A program made the translations under genes and the position numbers. A stretch of DNA of 64,000 bases from contig NZ_JAUSYO010000001.1 of NCBI RefSeq assembly GCF_030816935.1, positions 1,798,001 to 1,862,000 on the forward strand, given 5' to 3'. The DNA is from Arthrobacter sp. B3I9. Its GTDB lineage: Bacteria; Actinomycetota; Actinomycetes; Actinomycetales; Micrococcaceae. The stretch's first letter is position 1. Every line of letters begins with the position of its first letter. Of this stretch, positions 9,152 through 18,434 are shown one piece after another. Below the pieces are notes generated by a model that had not been told where the DNA came from, made no database searches, and saw nothing but the letters and a program-made list of their open reading frames with translations.

Positions 9152-10421
9152 AACCGGGGAGGCCGAAGCGCCGATCAAGACGGTCGCCGTCGTCGGACTT
9201 GGTTACATCGGATTGCCTACAGCGGCCATTTTGGCCACCAACGGCCTTGAGGTGATCGGCGTCGACGTCAATCCGAAAACCGTGGAGGCCATCAACAACG
9301 GCGACGTGCCGTTTGTGGAACCGGACCTGGGCATCCACGTGGCCGGCGCAGTCAGCCAGGGCAGGCTGCGCGCGCAGCTGGAAACGCCGAGCGCGGATGC
9401 CTACATCGTCGCGGTGCCGACGCCCTTCAAGGCGGACAAGTCCGCGGACCTGTCCTACATCGCCGCCGCCGCCCGTGCCATAGCCCCCACGTTAAGCGGG
9501 GGCGAGCTGGTGATCCTGGAATCGACCTCGCCGCCCGGGAGCACGCGCCAGCTGGCCGAGTTCATTCTGGGGCTGCGCCCGGACCTCAGCCTCGACGGCC
9601 AGGATGGCAAGCCGGTGCTCCTGGTGGCGCACTGCCCGGAAAGGGTGCTGCCGGGCCGGATCATGATTGAACTGGTCACCAACGACCGCGTGGTGGGCGG
9701 CCTGACGCCCGAGGCGGCCGAAGCGGCAGCGGCGCTCTACTCCGTGTTCTGCCAGGGCGAGATCCACCTGACGGATGCAGCCACGGCCGAGATGTCGAAG
9801 CTGGTGGAGAACGCCTACCGCGACGTCAACATCGCGTTTGCGAACGAACTGTCCATCATCAGCGACAACCTGAACATTGACGTCTGGGAGCTCATCCGCC
9901 TGGCCAATCATCATCCGCGCGTCAACATCCTCCAGCCCGGACCCGGAGTCGGAGGACACTGCATCGCCGTGGACCCCTGGTTCATCGTGGCGGCTGATCC
10001 CGAGAACTCGGCCCTGATCCGTACTGCCCGCGAAGTGAACGATGGCAAGCCCGGCTACATCGTTGAACAGGTCGCCAAAGCGGTCACCGACCTGGACCGG
10101 CCGGTCATCGCCTGCCTCGGGCTGGCGTTCAAAGCCAACATCGACGACGTCCGGGAGTCACCGGCCCTCGAGATCGTCCGGCGCGTAGCCACCCTGCACT
10201 CCGATGCGGAGATCCTGGTGGCCGCACCGCATGCGAACCGTTTGCCCCAGGAACTGGCGGGAATGCCGAACGTCCGGCTCGTGGAGACGGACGCCGCAAT
10301 CGAGGCGGCCCAGGTGGTGGTGCTGCTGGTGGACCACGACAAGTTCCGGGAGATCGGGCCGGCCAGCCTTGAAGGCAAAGTAATTGTTGATACCCGCGGC
10401 TTTTGGCGCGGCGGCGAATAA
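9132..10421 (+). CDS. wecC: UDP-N-acetyl-D-mannosamine dehydrogenase (WecC-like)
   Basis: The 429-residue protein has a Rossmann NAD site VAVVGLGYIGLPTA at residues 18-31, the substrate region ESTSPPGSTRQ, the central domain EMSKLVENAYRDVNIAFANE, and the catalytic cysteine in GVGGHCIAVDPWF (Cys ~277). The C-terminal UDP-binding domain has LAFKANIDDVRESPA. This matches the nucleotide-sugar 6-dehydrogenase family and best resembles WecC, which oxidises UDP-ManNAc to UDP-ManNAcA with two NAD+. The partner epimerase (wecB) is about 17 kb downstream on the other strand, supporting that substrate. UDP-Glc or UDP-GlcNAc dehydrogenase activity is the alternative. Confidence 0.85.
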   Translation: MNMLTSRTGEAEAPIKTVAVVGLGYIGLPTAAILATNGLEVIGVDVNPKTVEAINNGDVPFVEPDLGIHVAGAVSQGRLRAQLETPSADAYIVAVPTPFKADKSADLSYIAAAARAIAPTLSGGELVILESTSPPGSTRQLAEFILGLRPDLSLDGQDGKPVLLVAHCPERVLPGRIMIELVTNDRVVGGLTPEAAEAAAALYSVFCQGEIHLTDAATAEMSKLVENAYRDVNIAFANELSIISDNLNIDVWELIRLANHHPRVNILQPGPGVGGHCIAVDPWFIVAADPENSALIRTAREVNDGKPGYIVEQVAKAVTDLDRPVIACLGLAFKANIDDVRESPALEIVRRVATLHSDAEILVAAPHANRLPQELAGMPNVRLVETDAAIEAAQVVVLLVDHDKFREIGPASLEGKVIVDTRGFWRGGE

Positions 10422-10429
10422 GAGAGACT

Positions 10430-13400
10430 ATGACTAACACGACAATCGACACAGAAGCTGAGTCCACTAAGCTGGGCGTCCTCCGAAAAGCGTGGCGGAG
10501 TCTGCCAGTTGCCTGGAGGCGAAGTATCCGCAGTTCAGTCCATCCGGCGCTCATCGAGACCGTAGTAAGGGCAGCGCCCACCTTCCACAGCTCCTTGGAT
10601 TACGGGCTGCTTACCGTCGTGATTCCGGTGTACAACGTCGAGGAGTACCTCGACGACTGCCTGCGGAGCATCGTCCGTCAGACGTACGAACGGTTAGAGG
10701 TAATCATCGTAGACGACGGTTCATCTGACGATTCCGTCCAAATAGCCCGCGGATACGCGCGTGCCGACGGACGCATCCGCATAGTGCAGCAGCCCAACGC
10801 CGGGTTGGGTGCAGCCCGGAACACCGGCATCCGGGAAGCCCGGGGCGAATTTATTACCTTTGCAGATTCAGATGACATCGTCCCTTCTCGCGCCTACGAG
10901 CGGATGATGACCTCCCTTCATCTCTCGAAATCTGACTTTGCCGTGGGGTCGCTGACCCGCTTGTCCGGCAAGCAAAGGGCTGTGCCCGAATGGGCTGCTG
11001 AAGTGCACAAAGCGGAACGAGTCGGCGTCACTCTGGCTGAGTTCCCGGAGATTCTGCAAGATGTTTTCGCGTGGAACAAGGTCTTCAGGCGTGAATTCTG
11101 GGATCAATTCGTGGGGTCCTTTCCTGAGGGTGTCCTCTATGAGGATCAGGAGGCAACTGCCAGAGCATATGCCAGTTCCAATGGATTCGACGTGCTTCCT
11201 GACGTTGTGTATGACTGGCGCATTCGCCAGGACCGGTCTTCGATCACCCAGCAAAAGGACAACATTAAAGACCTTTCCGATCGCCTGCTGGTGGCATCTC
11301 GGCTGTCGGAATACATGTCCGCTGCCACTCCGGGGGATGTCTTCGATTCTTGGTTGGCGAAAGTCCTGGGGCCCGACCTGGGGCTGTATTACGCTCAAGT
11401 TCCGAGGGTGGGAGACGAATATTGGAATCTCCTGAGAGATTCCGTAACGCTGTTAGTGGCGAATGCGGGACAGTCCGTTTGGGCGCTGATGGCTATCCAT
11501 CACCGCGTTCTGGTCAACCTCCTCGTCCGGGGCCAACGCTCTGACTTCGAGCATGTCGTCACGAACATGGCTGAAAACGGCACCAGTTATCCGCTGGTCC
11601 AGAGTGGTGAGGGCTGGCGGGCCTCCCCGGGGTACCTTGCGGATCTTGAGTCCCGCATCGATTCGGAGCTTCTGACAGTCAGGGCTGAGTCGCTGACAGT
11701 GCAGTCGTCCCTTACACGGGTGGACTCTTCTGAGGCTACTTCGCTGAACCTGGAGGGGTACGCATATGTGGCAGGTATTCCAGCCTGCGTCACGGCGCCT
11801 TATCTTCAGTGCGAGCTCGTGGAAAGCAAGTCAGGCAGCGTATTCCCGGTTCCTATCACTTCCGTCGTTGATCCTCAGATCGATTTGGGATCTAACGACG
11901 CGTGGACGAGCTACGCGGAGTCCGGGTTCCAGGGAACCATCGACTTAGTGGCCCTTCGCCATGCAACGCCGGACGACGTCCAGGACCCAGAGTGGTACGT
12001 TCGGCTAACTCTTCGGCTTGGAGGCGCACTCCTGCGGTCTTGTCTAAGCGCGCGTCAGACGTCCGGCGGCGCAGGCAGCTTCCCCCTGCTTCCCGTCGTC
12101 GACGGCCGCCGCTTTGTGTGCCGCTTCTCGAGCGAATTCGGGCTGTCCCTTGTCACCGTTGCACACCGGCGCTTTGTGGAGAATTTGCGGCTGGAGGGAC
12201 GTGACCTTACTCTCACGGCCTCTCTTGCGGCAGGAGAAAGACCGATCCAGCTGATACTCGAATGCCCGGCGCTTAAACTGTCCGTCACGGCTCGGCCAGA
12301 AGATCAGGCCGGTTTGCCCGTCTTCAAGGCGAGGATTCCGGCGTTGCCGCCCAAGGGCGGACTGACCAGACAGCACACTTGGAAGGTCCGAGTAGAGACA
12401 CAGGACAAGAAGCTCCACCACCTTGCTTGGGGCGGCTCAGACACGGAAATCAGTGGCCTCTCACCGACATTCGGTGCCCTTCAGGTCAGCACCAGCGGCT
12501 ATGGGTATTTGGAGCTGCATGATCGCCGGTGGCAGTTGATGGCGGAAAAAGTGGACGTTTCGGGTGATGAACAGTCCATCGTTATCTTTGGGCGGGCTAG
12601 CTTTGCCGATGCTGACGGAACCCGTGTTGTTCTGCCCAAACTTGTACTGGCCAACGGCCGGAGCGTTATCCAGCCGACCAGCACTGAGTGGTTGCACAAC
12701 CACCAGCAATTTAGGGTAGTTTTTCCGTTGTCCCATGAAAAATGGTCTGCTTCCCTGCTGGCACCCGAGTCCGGCACCTATACGCTCCGTTGCATGACCG
12801 CCAAAGACGGCTCCTTGAACGGGGCTTACTGGGTGCCGGTAGGGCCCCTTATGGAGGCGAAACTACCCATGGAGTTCGCATTACCCTCCACAAACATAAG
12901 AGTGACGAGGACTGCACAAGCTGCTGCCGTGTCGCTCCGGTTCGGTCCGCCACTCCACGCCTCTGAACGCGGGAAGCTGATGCAAAGCCGGCTTCAGCGC
13001 AGTATCCCGGACCTACTTCGGCGGCCTGTGGAACCTGGCGCGGTTCTTTTCGAGTCGTTCGGCGGAAAAACTATTGGGGACAGCGGGTTGGGCTTATTTA
13101 ATGAAATGATGCGAAGAGGTGATGACCGTGCCAAGTACTGGACCATTCGCGACTATTCGCAGGTAGTTCCCGAGGGTGCGCAGCCCGTCATCATGTACTC
13201 CTCCGACTGGTACCGGCTGCTCCACACAGCCGAGTATCTCGTGAACAATAACAACTTTCCTTATTACTACAGGAAAAACCCGGGGCAGAAGTACATTCAG
13301 ACCTGGCATGGCACACCCCTGAAACGGATCGGGAACGACGTTGCGTCGTCACAGCTCTCACTCCCCTATATAAGTCTTATGAGGCGGGAGGCGCAATACT

Positions 13401-14155
13401 GGGATTACCTGCTGGCTCAGAACGCTTTCGCTGAGGAAGTGCTTCCCTCAGCTTTTGGATACCAAGGGAATACCCTTGCACTTGGCTACCCCCGAAATGA
13501 TGCGTTGGTTGGTGAAGTCGCAGCCAGTCGACGATTGATGGTCCGTGCCGCCCTGGGATTGGACGCACGAGAAAAGGTCGTGCTGTACGCACCAACATGG
13601 CGTGACAACGTGCGTGCAGCCAATAACCAATATGACTTGGTCAACTATTTGGACGCTGATAAGGCAGGAGCCATCCTAGGGGAGGATTACACGTTCCTCC
13701 TCCGAGGCCATCACAACGTTTCGAGTCAACGGTATACCACTGGGATGAACAGAACTATAGATGTAACTGCCTATCCTGACGTAAACGATTTGTACCTGGC
13801 AGCAGACATATTGGTAACCGATTATTCGTCTGTAATGTTCGATTTCTGCGTTACCGAGAAGCCGATCTATTTCTTAACCCCCGATCTCGAGCAGTACCGA
13901 GACACGGTCCGCGGCTTCTACTTCGATTTTGAAGCTTCAGCTCCGGGGCCGCTCACCCGGACCACGGAGCAACTCGCCGAATCCATTGCCCATAAAGTTG
14001 CAGAGGAACATTATGCAACTAGATATGCGGCCTTCAGAAATAGGTTCGCAGCCCTCGATGATGGGCAAGCCGGGCGCCGCGTCTACGACGCAATCTGGGG
14101 GGATGAGTCCGACAACGGAAGCCGCGTACCAGGTTTTCCATCCAATACGCTATAG
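10430..14155 (+). CDS. GT2 glycosyltransferase fused to CDP-glycerol glycerophosphotransferase (TagF-like)
   Basis: ATG 10430 follows AAGAGAGA; a start at 10403 would run into wecC and is unlikely. The 1,241-residue protein carries a GT2 domain at ~60-290 (VIPVYNVEEYLDDCLRSI, VDDGSSDDS, FADSDD) and a long central beta-rich segment (~400-830) without a recognised family. Its C-terminal TagF/Glyphos_transf domain (~870-1220) has QTWHGTPLKRIG, YAPTWRDN and LVTDYSSVMFDF. It would build an alternating sugar/glycerol-phosphate or other poly(alditol phosphate) chain in the cytoplasm. Codon usage is less GC-rich than the upstream genes, marking the start of a compositionally different segment. Confidence 0.85.
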   Translation: MTNTTIDTEAESTKLGVLRKAWRSLPVAWRRSIRSSVHPALIETVVRAAPTFHSSLDYGLLTVVIPVYNVEEYLDDCLRSIVRQTYERLEVIIVDDGSSDDSVQIARGYARADGRIRIVQQPNAGLGAARNTGIREARGEFITFADSDDIVPSRAYERMMTSLHLSKSDFAVGSLTRLSGKQRAVPEWAAEVHKAERVGVTLAEFPEILQDVFAWNKVFRREFWDQFVGSFPEGVLYEDQEATARAYASSNGFDVLPDVVYDWRIRQDRSSITQQKDNIKDLSDRLLVASRLSEYMSAATPGDVFDSWLAKVLGPDLGLYYAQVPRVGDEYWNLLRDSVTLLVANAGQSVWALMAIHHRVLVNLLVRGQRSDFEHVVTNMAENGTSYPLVQSGEGWRASPGYLADLESRIDSELLTVRAESLTVQSSLTRVDSSEATSLNLEGYAYVAGIPACVTAPYLQCELVESKSGSVFPVPITSVVDPQIDLGSNDAWTSYAESGFQGTIDLVALRHATPDDVQDPEWYVRLTLRLGGALLRSCLSARQTSGGAGSFPLLPVVDGRRFVCRFSSEFGLSLVTVAHRRFVENLRLEGRDLTLTASLAAGERPIQLILECPALKLSVTARPEDQAGLPVFKARIPALPPKGGLTRQHTWKVRVETQDKKLHHLAWGGSDTEISGLSPTFGALQVSTSGYGYLELHDRRWQLMAEKVDVSGDEQSIVIFGRASFADADGTRVVLPKLVLANGRSVIQPTSTEWLHNHQQFRVVFPLSHEKWSASLLAPESGTYTLRCMTAKDGSLNGAYWVPVGPLMEAKLPMEFALPSTNIRVTRTAQAAAVSLRFGPPLHASERGKLMQSRLQRSIPDLLRRPVEPGAVLFESFGGKTIGDSGLGLFNEMMRRGDDRAKYWTIRDYSQVVPEGAQPVIMYSSDWYRLLHTAEYLVNNNNFPYYYRKNPGQKYIQTWHGTPLKRIGNDVASSQLSLPYISLMRREAQYWDYLLAQNAFAEEVLPSAFGYQGNTLALGYPRNDALVGEVAASRRLMVRAALGLDAREKVVLYAPTWRDNVRAANNQYDLVNYLDADKAGAILGEDYTFLLRGHHNVSSQRYTTGMNRTIDVTAYPDVNDLYLAADILVTDYSSVMFDFCVTEKPIYFLTPDLEQYRDTVRGFYFDFEASAPGPLTRTTEQLAESIAHKVAEEHYATRYAAFRNRFAALDDGQAGRRVYDAIWGDESDNGSRVPGFPSNTL

Positions 14156-14199
14156 CGTGGTTGCACTAGCAGGAACTTGATTGATAGGGAGATTTGAAA

Positions 14200-15543
14200 A
14201 TGAAACGAATTTTGATGCGGGCCGGTAAGAGCCCTTTTGACGCGGTATCCCCATACGGCACCTTCGCCAAGAACGTCATCGGCAGCAACAACGGAAACCT
14301 TATTTTCGGTGCTGCGGCACACAAGCTATTTTCTGTAGCCGGCGCCGAAGTGGCTCCTAACAATTATAGAATCAACGGTGCGATGGCCGACTCCGTAAAC
14401 GATGAGTACGACGGATTTGTTCTGCCGCTCGCCAATGCCTTCCGACCTAGCTTTGAACCCGAGCTTCAGCGTACCGCAGAATTTATCGAGCGACTCCGTA
14501 TCCCCTTCATTATGGTCAGCGGAGGCGCGCAACTCGATCTCGACGGATCTCATGATTCATTGAAACCGATGGAAGCGACGGTTAGGCGCTTTGCCAAGGC
14601 AGTTCTGAGTAAGTCGAGCGCATTGAGCGTTCGGGGCGAAAGGACCGCAAGCTATCTTCAATCCCTGGGTTTCAATGATGTGATCGTAGTGGGTTGTCCG
14701 TCCATGACGATGAACGGGCCGGGACACGTTGTTCACAAGAACTCCAGCGTGCTAGATGAGAAGTCCCAGGTCGCTTACAATATCGAGACAAGCATCGACC
14801 TTCTTGGGGACGTCATTGCGAGCAACTCCGACAGGTATAACATGACCTACTTTCCGCAGGACATAAAGACAATGGAGTTGATGCTATGGGGCGTCGATAA
14901 GTACCCGGCCACTCGGGACGGCCGGCTTCCCCTTCGGTCAAGCCATCCCCAGATTTCACAAGGTAAGGCCAAGTTTTATGTAGACGCGCCTACTTGGATT
15001 CAAAAAATGGGCGATTACGCTCTATCTTTTGGCCCGCGCATTCATGGTAATATTGCCGCGATTCTAGCAGGTACGCCAGCTGTGGTTATTGCGCATGATT
15101 CTCGTACGCTGGAGCTTGCGGATTATCATAGCATTCCGCGGATGCTTCCCAAGGACCTTCAACCCAATATGGACGTTGCCGACATTTTCCAGTTTGCAGA
15201 TTACACGGAGTTTAACCGCGGCCATGCCGAAAGATTCGATAGGCTTGGGCGCTTTATTAAGGAGAATGGTTTCTCGCATATTTATGAAGCGGACCAGGCC
15301 CCTGCCAGGGAGGAATATGAGGCCAAACTGGCCCGCGTGGAGTTTCCTCCGCCCCTGACCACGGTGTGGTCAGGGCAGGATGATTTCCAGCGGGAGAGGC
15401 TGGTCATCCAGCGCACTTCGGAAGTCGAACATCGGGAGGTCGTGGCTCGTCTTCGCCGAGATCTGACCGCTGCCGTAGGGAGGATCAAGAAGTTGGAGGC
15501 GGCTAACGCCGATCTTAAGAGGGTGTTTGCCAACCAAAATTAG
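14200..15543 (+). CDS. Polysaccharide pyruvyl transferase family protein
   Basis: ATG 14200 has an AGGGAGA ribosome site; a TTG six bases earlier is less likely. The 447-residue protein matches the CsaB/PS_pyruv_trans family: GSNNGNLIFGAAAHKLF at the N-terminus, ALSVRGERTASYLQSLGF, and the C-terminal GPRIHGNIAAILAGTPAV followed by HDSRTLELADYHSIP. These enzymes add a pyruvate ketal from phosphoenolpyruvate to sugars of wall polymers. The last ~50 residues form a charged coiled coil (HREVVARLRRDLTAAVGRI), an extra relative to CsaB. It is the last gene before a long decayed stretch, so it probably ends the operon. Confidence 0.82.
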   Translation: MKRILMRAGKSPFDAVSPYGTFAKNVIGSNNGNLIFGAAAHKLFSVAGAEVAPNNYRINGAMADSVNDEYDGFVLPLANAFRPSFEPELQRTAEFIERLRIPFIMVSGGAQLDLDGSHDSLKPMEATVRRFAKAVLSKSSALSVRGERTASYLQSLGFNDVIVVGCPSMTMNGPGHVVHKNSSVLDEKSQVAYNIETSIDLLGDVIASNSDRYNMTYFPQDIKTMELMLWGVDKYPATRDGRLPLRSSHPQISQGKAKFYVDAPTWIQKMGDYALSFGPRIHGNIAAILAGTPAVVIAHDSRTLELADYHSIPRMLPKDLQPNMDVADIFQFADYTEFNRGHAERFDRLGRFIKENGFSHIYEADQAPAREEYEAKLARVEFPPPLTTVWSGQDDFQRERLVIQRTSEVEHREVVARLRRDLTAAVGRIKKLEAANADLKRVFANQN

Positions 15544-15814
15544 GAGGGAGACGTAGGCCGGTGGCGGTTTTGGAAGATCTGTACCTGCCTGCGGTAAACT
15601 CGTAGTGGTTTGATGTAGAGAGCGCGTCTTCAATTACTGTGGCGAGCGTCATCGGCTGGCGGTAGTCATACTGCTGTCAGGACGTTACCGATCGTTAATT
15701 CAACCGATTTGTAGTCTTCCATGTTGTGGTAGTTGAGGGCGCTGACTCGCGTCCGTGATTTTGCTGTCGTACGCATTTTCTCGGCTACTGTCATCTCCGT
15801 CAGCGAGTTGGCCG
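15544..15814. other. Intergenic stretch, no gene seen
   Basis: This lies between the pyruvyl transferase stop and the decayed transposase. All frames are short and show no recognisable motif. It may hold the operon terminator and an IS terminal repeat, but no clear hairpin was found. Confidence 0.4.
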
Positions 15815-16360
15815 CTGGACGTCCCCCAAGTCACCTGGAAAACAGGGCTGCCGCCGGGTTGCTGCCCTGGCTGCGGGGTTGTCGCGGTGCGCGGTGGGGG
15901 ACGCTTCCAGAAGATTCCGCACGTCCCTGTCGTGGCGACGCGGAGGAGCAAAGGTCCAAGTACCGCTAAGGACCATGAGGGTGTGCCATGATGGCTTTCC
16001 GCCGTGCCATGGGGGCGAATCGGAGGCTGCTTCTGCACGCCGGCGAGAGACTCAAGGACACCGCGGCTACCATCCCTCCGTGGTTTTCCGCGGATGACGC
16101 GAACGGAAGGCTGCAGGCGTTGTGGAAGATCGAAGGACGGCGAAGTCCTCGTGTGACGGCGCAAGACAAACAAGCTCTACCGCACCGCTTGCCGATTCGC
16201 GAAACGAGATCGACGTTTTCCGGTCACCGGGGGCACGACCGGCAAGGTCGAGGCGAGCCACACCGGAATCAGGCTCATCAAACGCTCCGCCGCTACCGCA
16301 ATGCCAGCAACTAGGATTCAGATCCGCTTTATCATTGCCGTCCGAACGGCGGCATGGCAC
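15815..16360 (+). pseudogene. Decayed ISL3-family transposase
   Basis: Blocks of an ISL3 transposase occur in order but in different frames. The N-terminal zinc-ribbon piece GCCPGCGVVAVRGGGRF with a following HVPVVATRR is at ~15840-15950. A middle piece FSADDANGRLQALWKIEG is at ~16085-16140. C-terminal pieces LYRTACRF, VTGGTTGKVEASHTGIRLIKR and RYRNASN, then RIQIRFIIAVRTAAW, run to ~16360. Intact members are about 400-450 residues, so roughly half of the gene, including most of the catalytic core, is deleted, and in-frame stops and frameshifts break the rest. A related fragment lies at 25.1-25.3 kb on the other strand. The family assignment comes from motif recall, not a search. Confidence 0.65.
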
Positions 16361-16732
16361 TCACCGGGGGATCCCGTTCCCTACGAAACGTGAAGAGCAG
16401 CTCATCGGGGTCCTATCTGCCGACGCAGGAGCATATCGTCCTGGGGGAATTCTTGGGTTCCTCCGGGACAACGCAACTTGCGGAGACGCAGCGATTGGGG
16501 CTTCTCGTAAGGCCACTACTACCGCCCCGAGGGAGGGTCAGACGTGCCCATGCGCAGAATATCCGCAGGATATCCTCAGGATCGAATGGTGTCGGTTCGC
16601 CCAAAGCTAATATTGCATTTGGGTTATTCGAGGTGTTGCTGACCGTTCGGCGTAGGAGCTGCCGTGTTCGTACGCTTCCTTACAATTCCTCGAGTAGCAG
16701 ATGAGGTCCAAAGGGTTTAGGAAGGTCCGAAT
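16361..16732. other. Leader region of the FN3-nuclease gene, no gene seen
   Basis: About 370 bases separate the transposase relic from the next start. Frames here give no recognisable protein. The last 20 bases contain a GGAAGGT ribosome site for the downstream gene; a promoter could not be placed with confidence. Confidence 0.35.
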
Positions 16733-18082
16733 ATGGGACATGCAGTACAACGAGGAGCCACGCGCTGGATGACCGCAGTTCTGGTCGCCCTGGTAATCCT
16801 AACTCTGTTCAGTGCGCAAAAAAGCTCAGCAGCAATGGCCTATCCGGCACCAGTGGGCTTAAAATCGTCGTTCAGCAGTCCGTCCACGATCACGCTCTCT
16901 TGGGGGGGTGTTGCGGGTGCTAAGGGCTACCGCTTGCAGCAGGCCAGCAACCTTGCGATGAGTGGATCGACTTACTATTCTTTCACCGGAACAACGGCTG
17001 ATATCAGAGGTCTCACGCCTGACACTACGTATTACTTCCAGGTCCGTGTTATCGACGCAGCTGGAACTGGCGTAAGCGAGTACTCCGCCCGAGTAGCCGT
17101 AAAAACGGCGACCAAACCCGTGCTGCAAGCGGTGCAGAATGCTCTCCGTGTGGCAACGTACAACGTTTCGTGCGAGTATTGCTTTGCAAGTCGGGCTAAT
17201 GAACTGCCTTGGATCGGGCGAAGGGATGCGGTAGTAAAAACCGTATTGGGGCAAAGGCCCGATGTTCTCGGCGTGCAAGAGGCATCTTCCGGAAGACTGA
17301 AAAGTGACACGTCAACAGCTGGCCTAGCTCAATTCGAAGACCTAACAAACCGGTTGGTCGCTGCAGGAACACCGTACAAGCTGAGTAATACGAAGAGAAA
17401 TAACTGCGTAGATGACCAGACTCCTAGTAACTGCGTCTACCAATACAAGGGCGCGTCCGGTGGCACCAAGATTTTGTACAATAGTGGCACGGTCGAGCTC
17501 CTGAGTCAGGGTTCGCAGAAGCTAGCAACGCAAACCGGCGCCGACGATCGCTATTTTGCGTGGGCGATACTTCGCCAGAGGGCGACAGGGAAAGTATTCT
17601 TCTTCGGAAACGCACATCTGATCGACCACATGTCTGACCCGGCCTTTTTTGCGCTTCGGACAAAGCAAGCTGAACAAGTTATAACTGCTATTGCCGCGAA
17701 GAACACGGGTAAATATCCTGTCGTCATGGTCGGAGATTTTAATTCCAACAAGTGGACCGCGCCTTCCAATGCTCCGTACGACGCCTTCATCAAGGCCGGC
17801 TACATCGATCCCCTAGGTAACACATATAAGAGTGATCTTCCAAGCAGTGCCGCGACGGCAGAAAAAACAATTCGTGCGAATTTTGAAAGCTATAACGGCT
17901 TTGCTCGGAAGGCGCCCGCTCGCAACTCCTACGGCAATGGCACTTACATGGACTACATCTTCACGTCAAAGATGCGAACGACCGTTTGGGAGAACGTGTT
18001 AAACATCGACAGCACTGGAAATTTTGTTGGAACGATTCCGTCGGACCACAACATGATCAGAGCCGACGTCCAGCTGCCTTAG
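16733..18082 (+). CDS. Secreted FN3-endonuclease/exonuclease/phosphatase (EEP) family protein
   Basis: The 449-residue protein has a signal peptide (hydrophobic VLVALVILTLFSA, cleavage near SSAAMA). One fibronectin type III domain follows at ~38-128 (APVGLKSSFSS to YSARVAVKT), then an EEP hydrolase domain at ~140-449. Catalytic landmarks are RVATYNVSC, VLGVQEASS (metal-binding Glu), GNAHLID, VMVGDFNSN and the terminal PSDHNMIRADV (His). It is probably an extracellular nuclease or phosphodiesterase; phospholipase or deacylase-like activities in the same fold cannot be excluded. Codon usage is AT-richer than the core genes and the gene directly follows an IS relic, both consistent with transfer. 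Confidence 0.85.
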   Translation: MGHAVQRGATRWMTAVLVALVILTLFSAQKSSAAMAYPAPVGLKSSFSSPSTITLSWGGVAGAKGYRLQQASNLAMSGSTYYSFTGTTADIRGLTPDTTYYFQVRVIDAAGTGVSEYSARVAVKTATKPVLQAVQNALRVATYNVSCEYCFASRANELPWIGRRDAVVKTVLGQRPDVLGVQEASSGRLKSDTSTAGLAQFEDLTNRLVAAGTPYKLSNTKRNNCVDDQTPSNCVYQYKGASGGTKILYNSGTVELLSQGSQKLATQTGADDRYFAWAILRQRATGKVFFFGNAHLIDHMSDPAFFALRTKQAEQVITAIAAKNTGKYPVVMVGDFNSNKWTAPSNAPYDAFIKAGYIDPLGNTYKSDLPSSAATAEKTIRANFESYNGFARKAPARNSYGNGTYMDYIFTSKMRTTVWENVLNIDSTGNFVGTIPSDHNMIRADVQLP

Positions 18083-18434
18083 GTCCCCAGGAGGAGTTGT
18101 TGACGTGGTTTGACGAAATGCAAAGTTCGACCCAATACGTTGATTGGTTGCGTAACTACGTTTGCGAATTCTTGTCATGTAGTCGACCGGTTAGCGCGGG
18201 TGGGGCGTTGAGGCCTTACCAGTGGGTTTGGGTCCCTTCCACGGGGGGATGAAGGACGGCGGGTTTGCCCTCCTGGATGGTAAGAGCCCGTTCACCTGTC
18301 CCCGTGGGCAGCTTTTTGTCGACGCGGTACGGTCCAGAAATGTCTCCACGTGTGGTGGTGCGAGATGGTGGTGAGGCAGGCGGGTCTTGCGACTGAGGCG
18401 GTGTCGCTTCCATAGTGCGTGGCCGACTGGACCA
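18083..18434. other. Intergenic stretch between convergent genes, no gene seen
   Basis: The 352 bases lie between the FN3-nuclease and the propeller/LamG protein, which converge. A 65-codon frame on the minus strand (18216-18413) has no recognisable motif. The A+T content drops towards 18.2 kb. No perfect terminator hairpin was identified. Confidence 0.4.

Noticed and set aside
16122..16610. Plus-strand open frame of 162 codons
   Set aside because: The recognisable ISL3 motifs lie in other frames; this frame is a shadow of the decayed transposase and leader.
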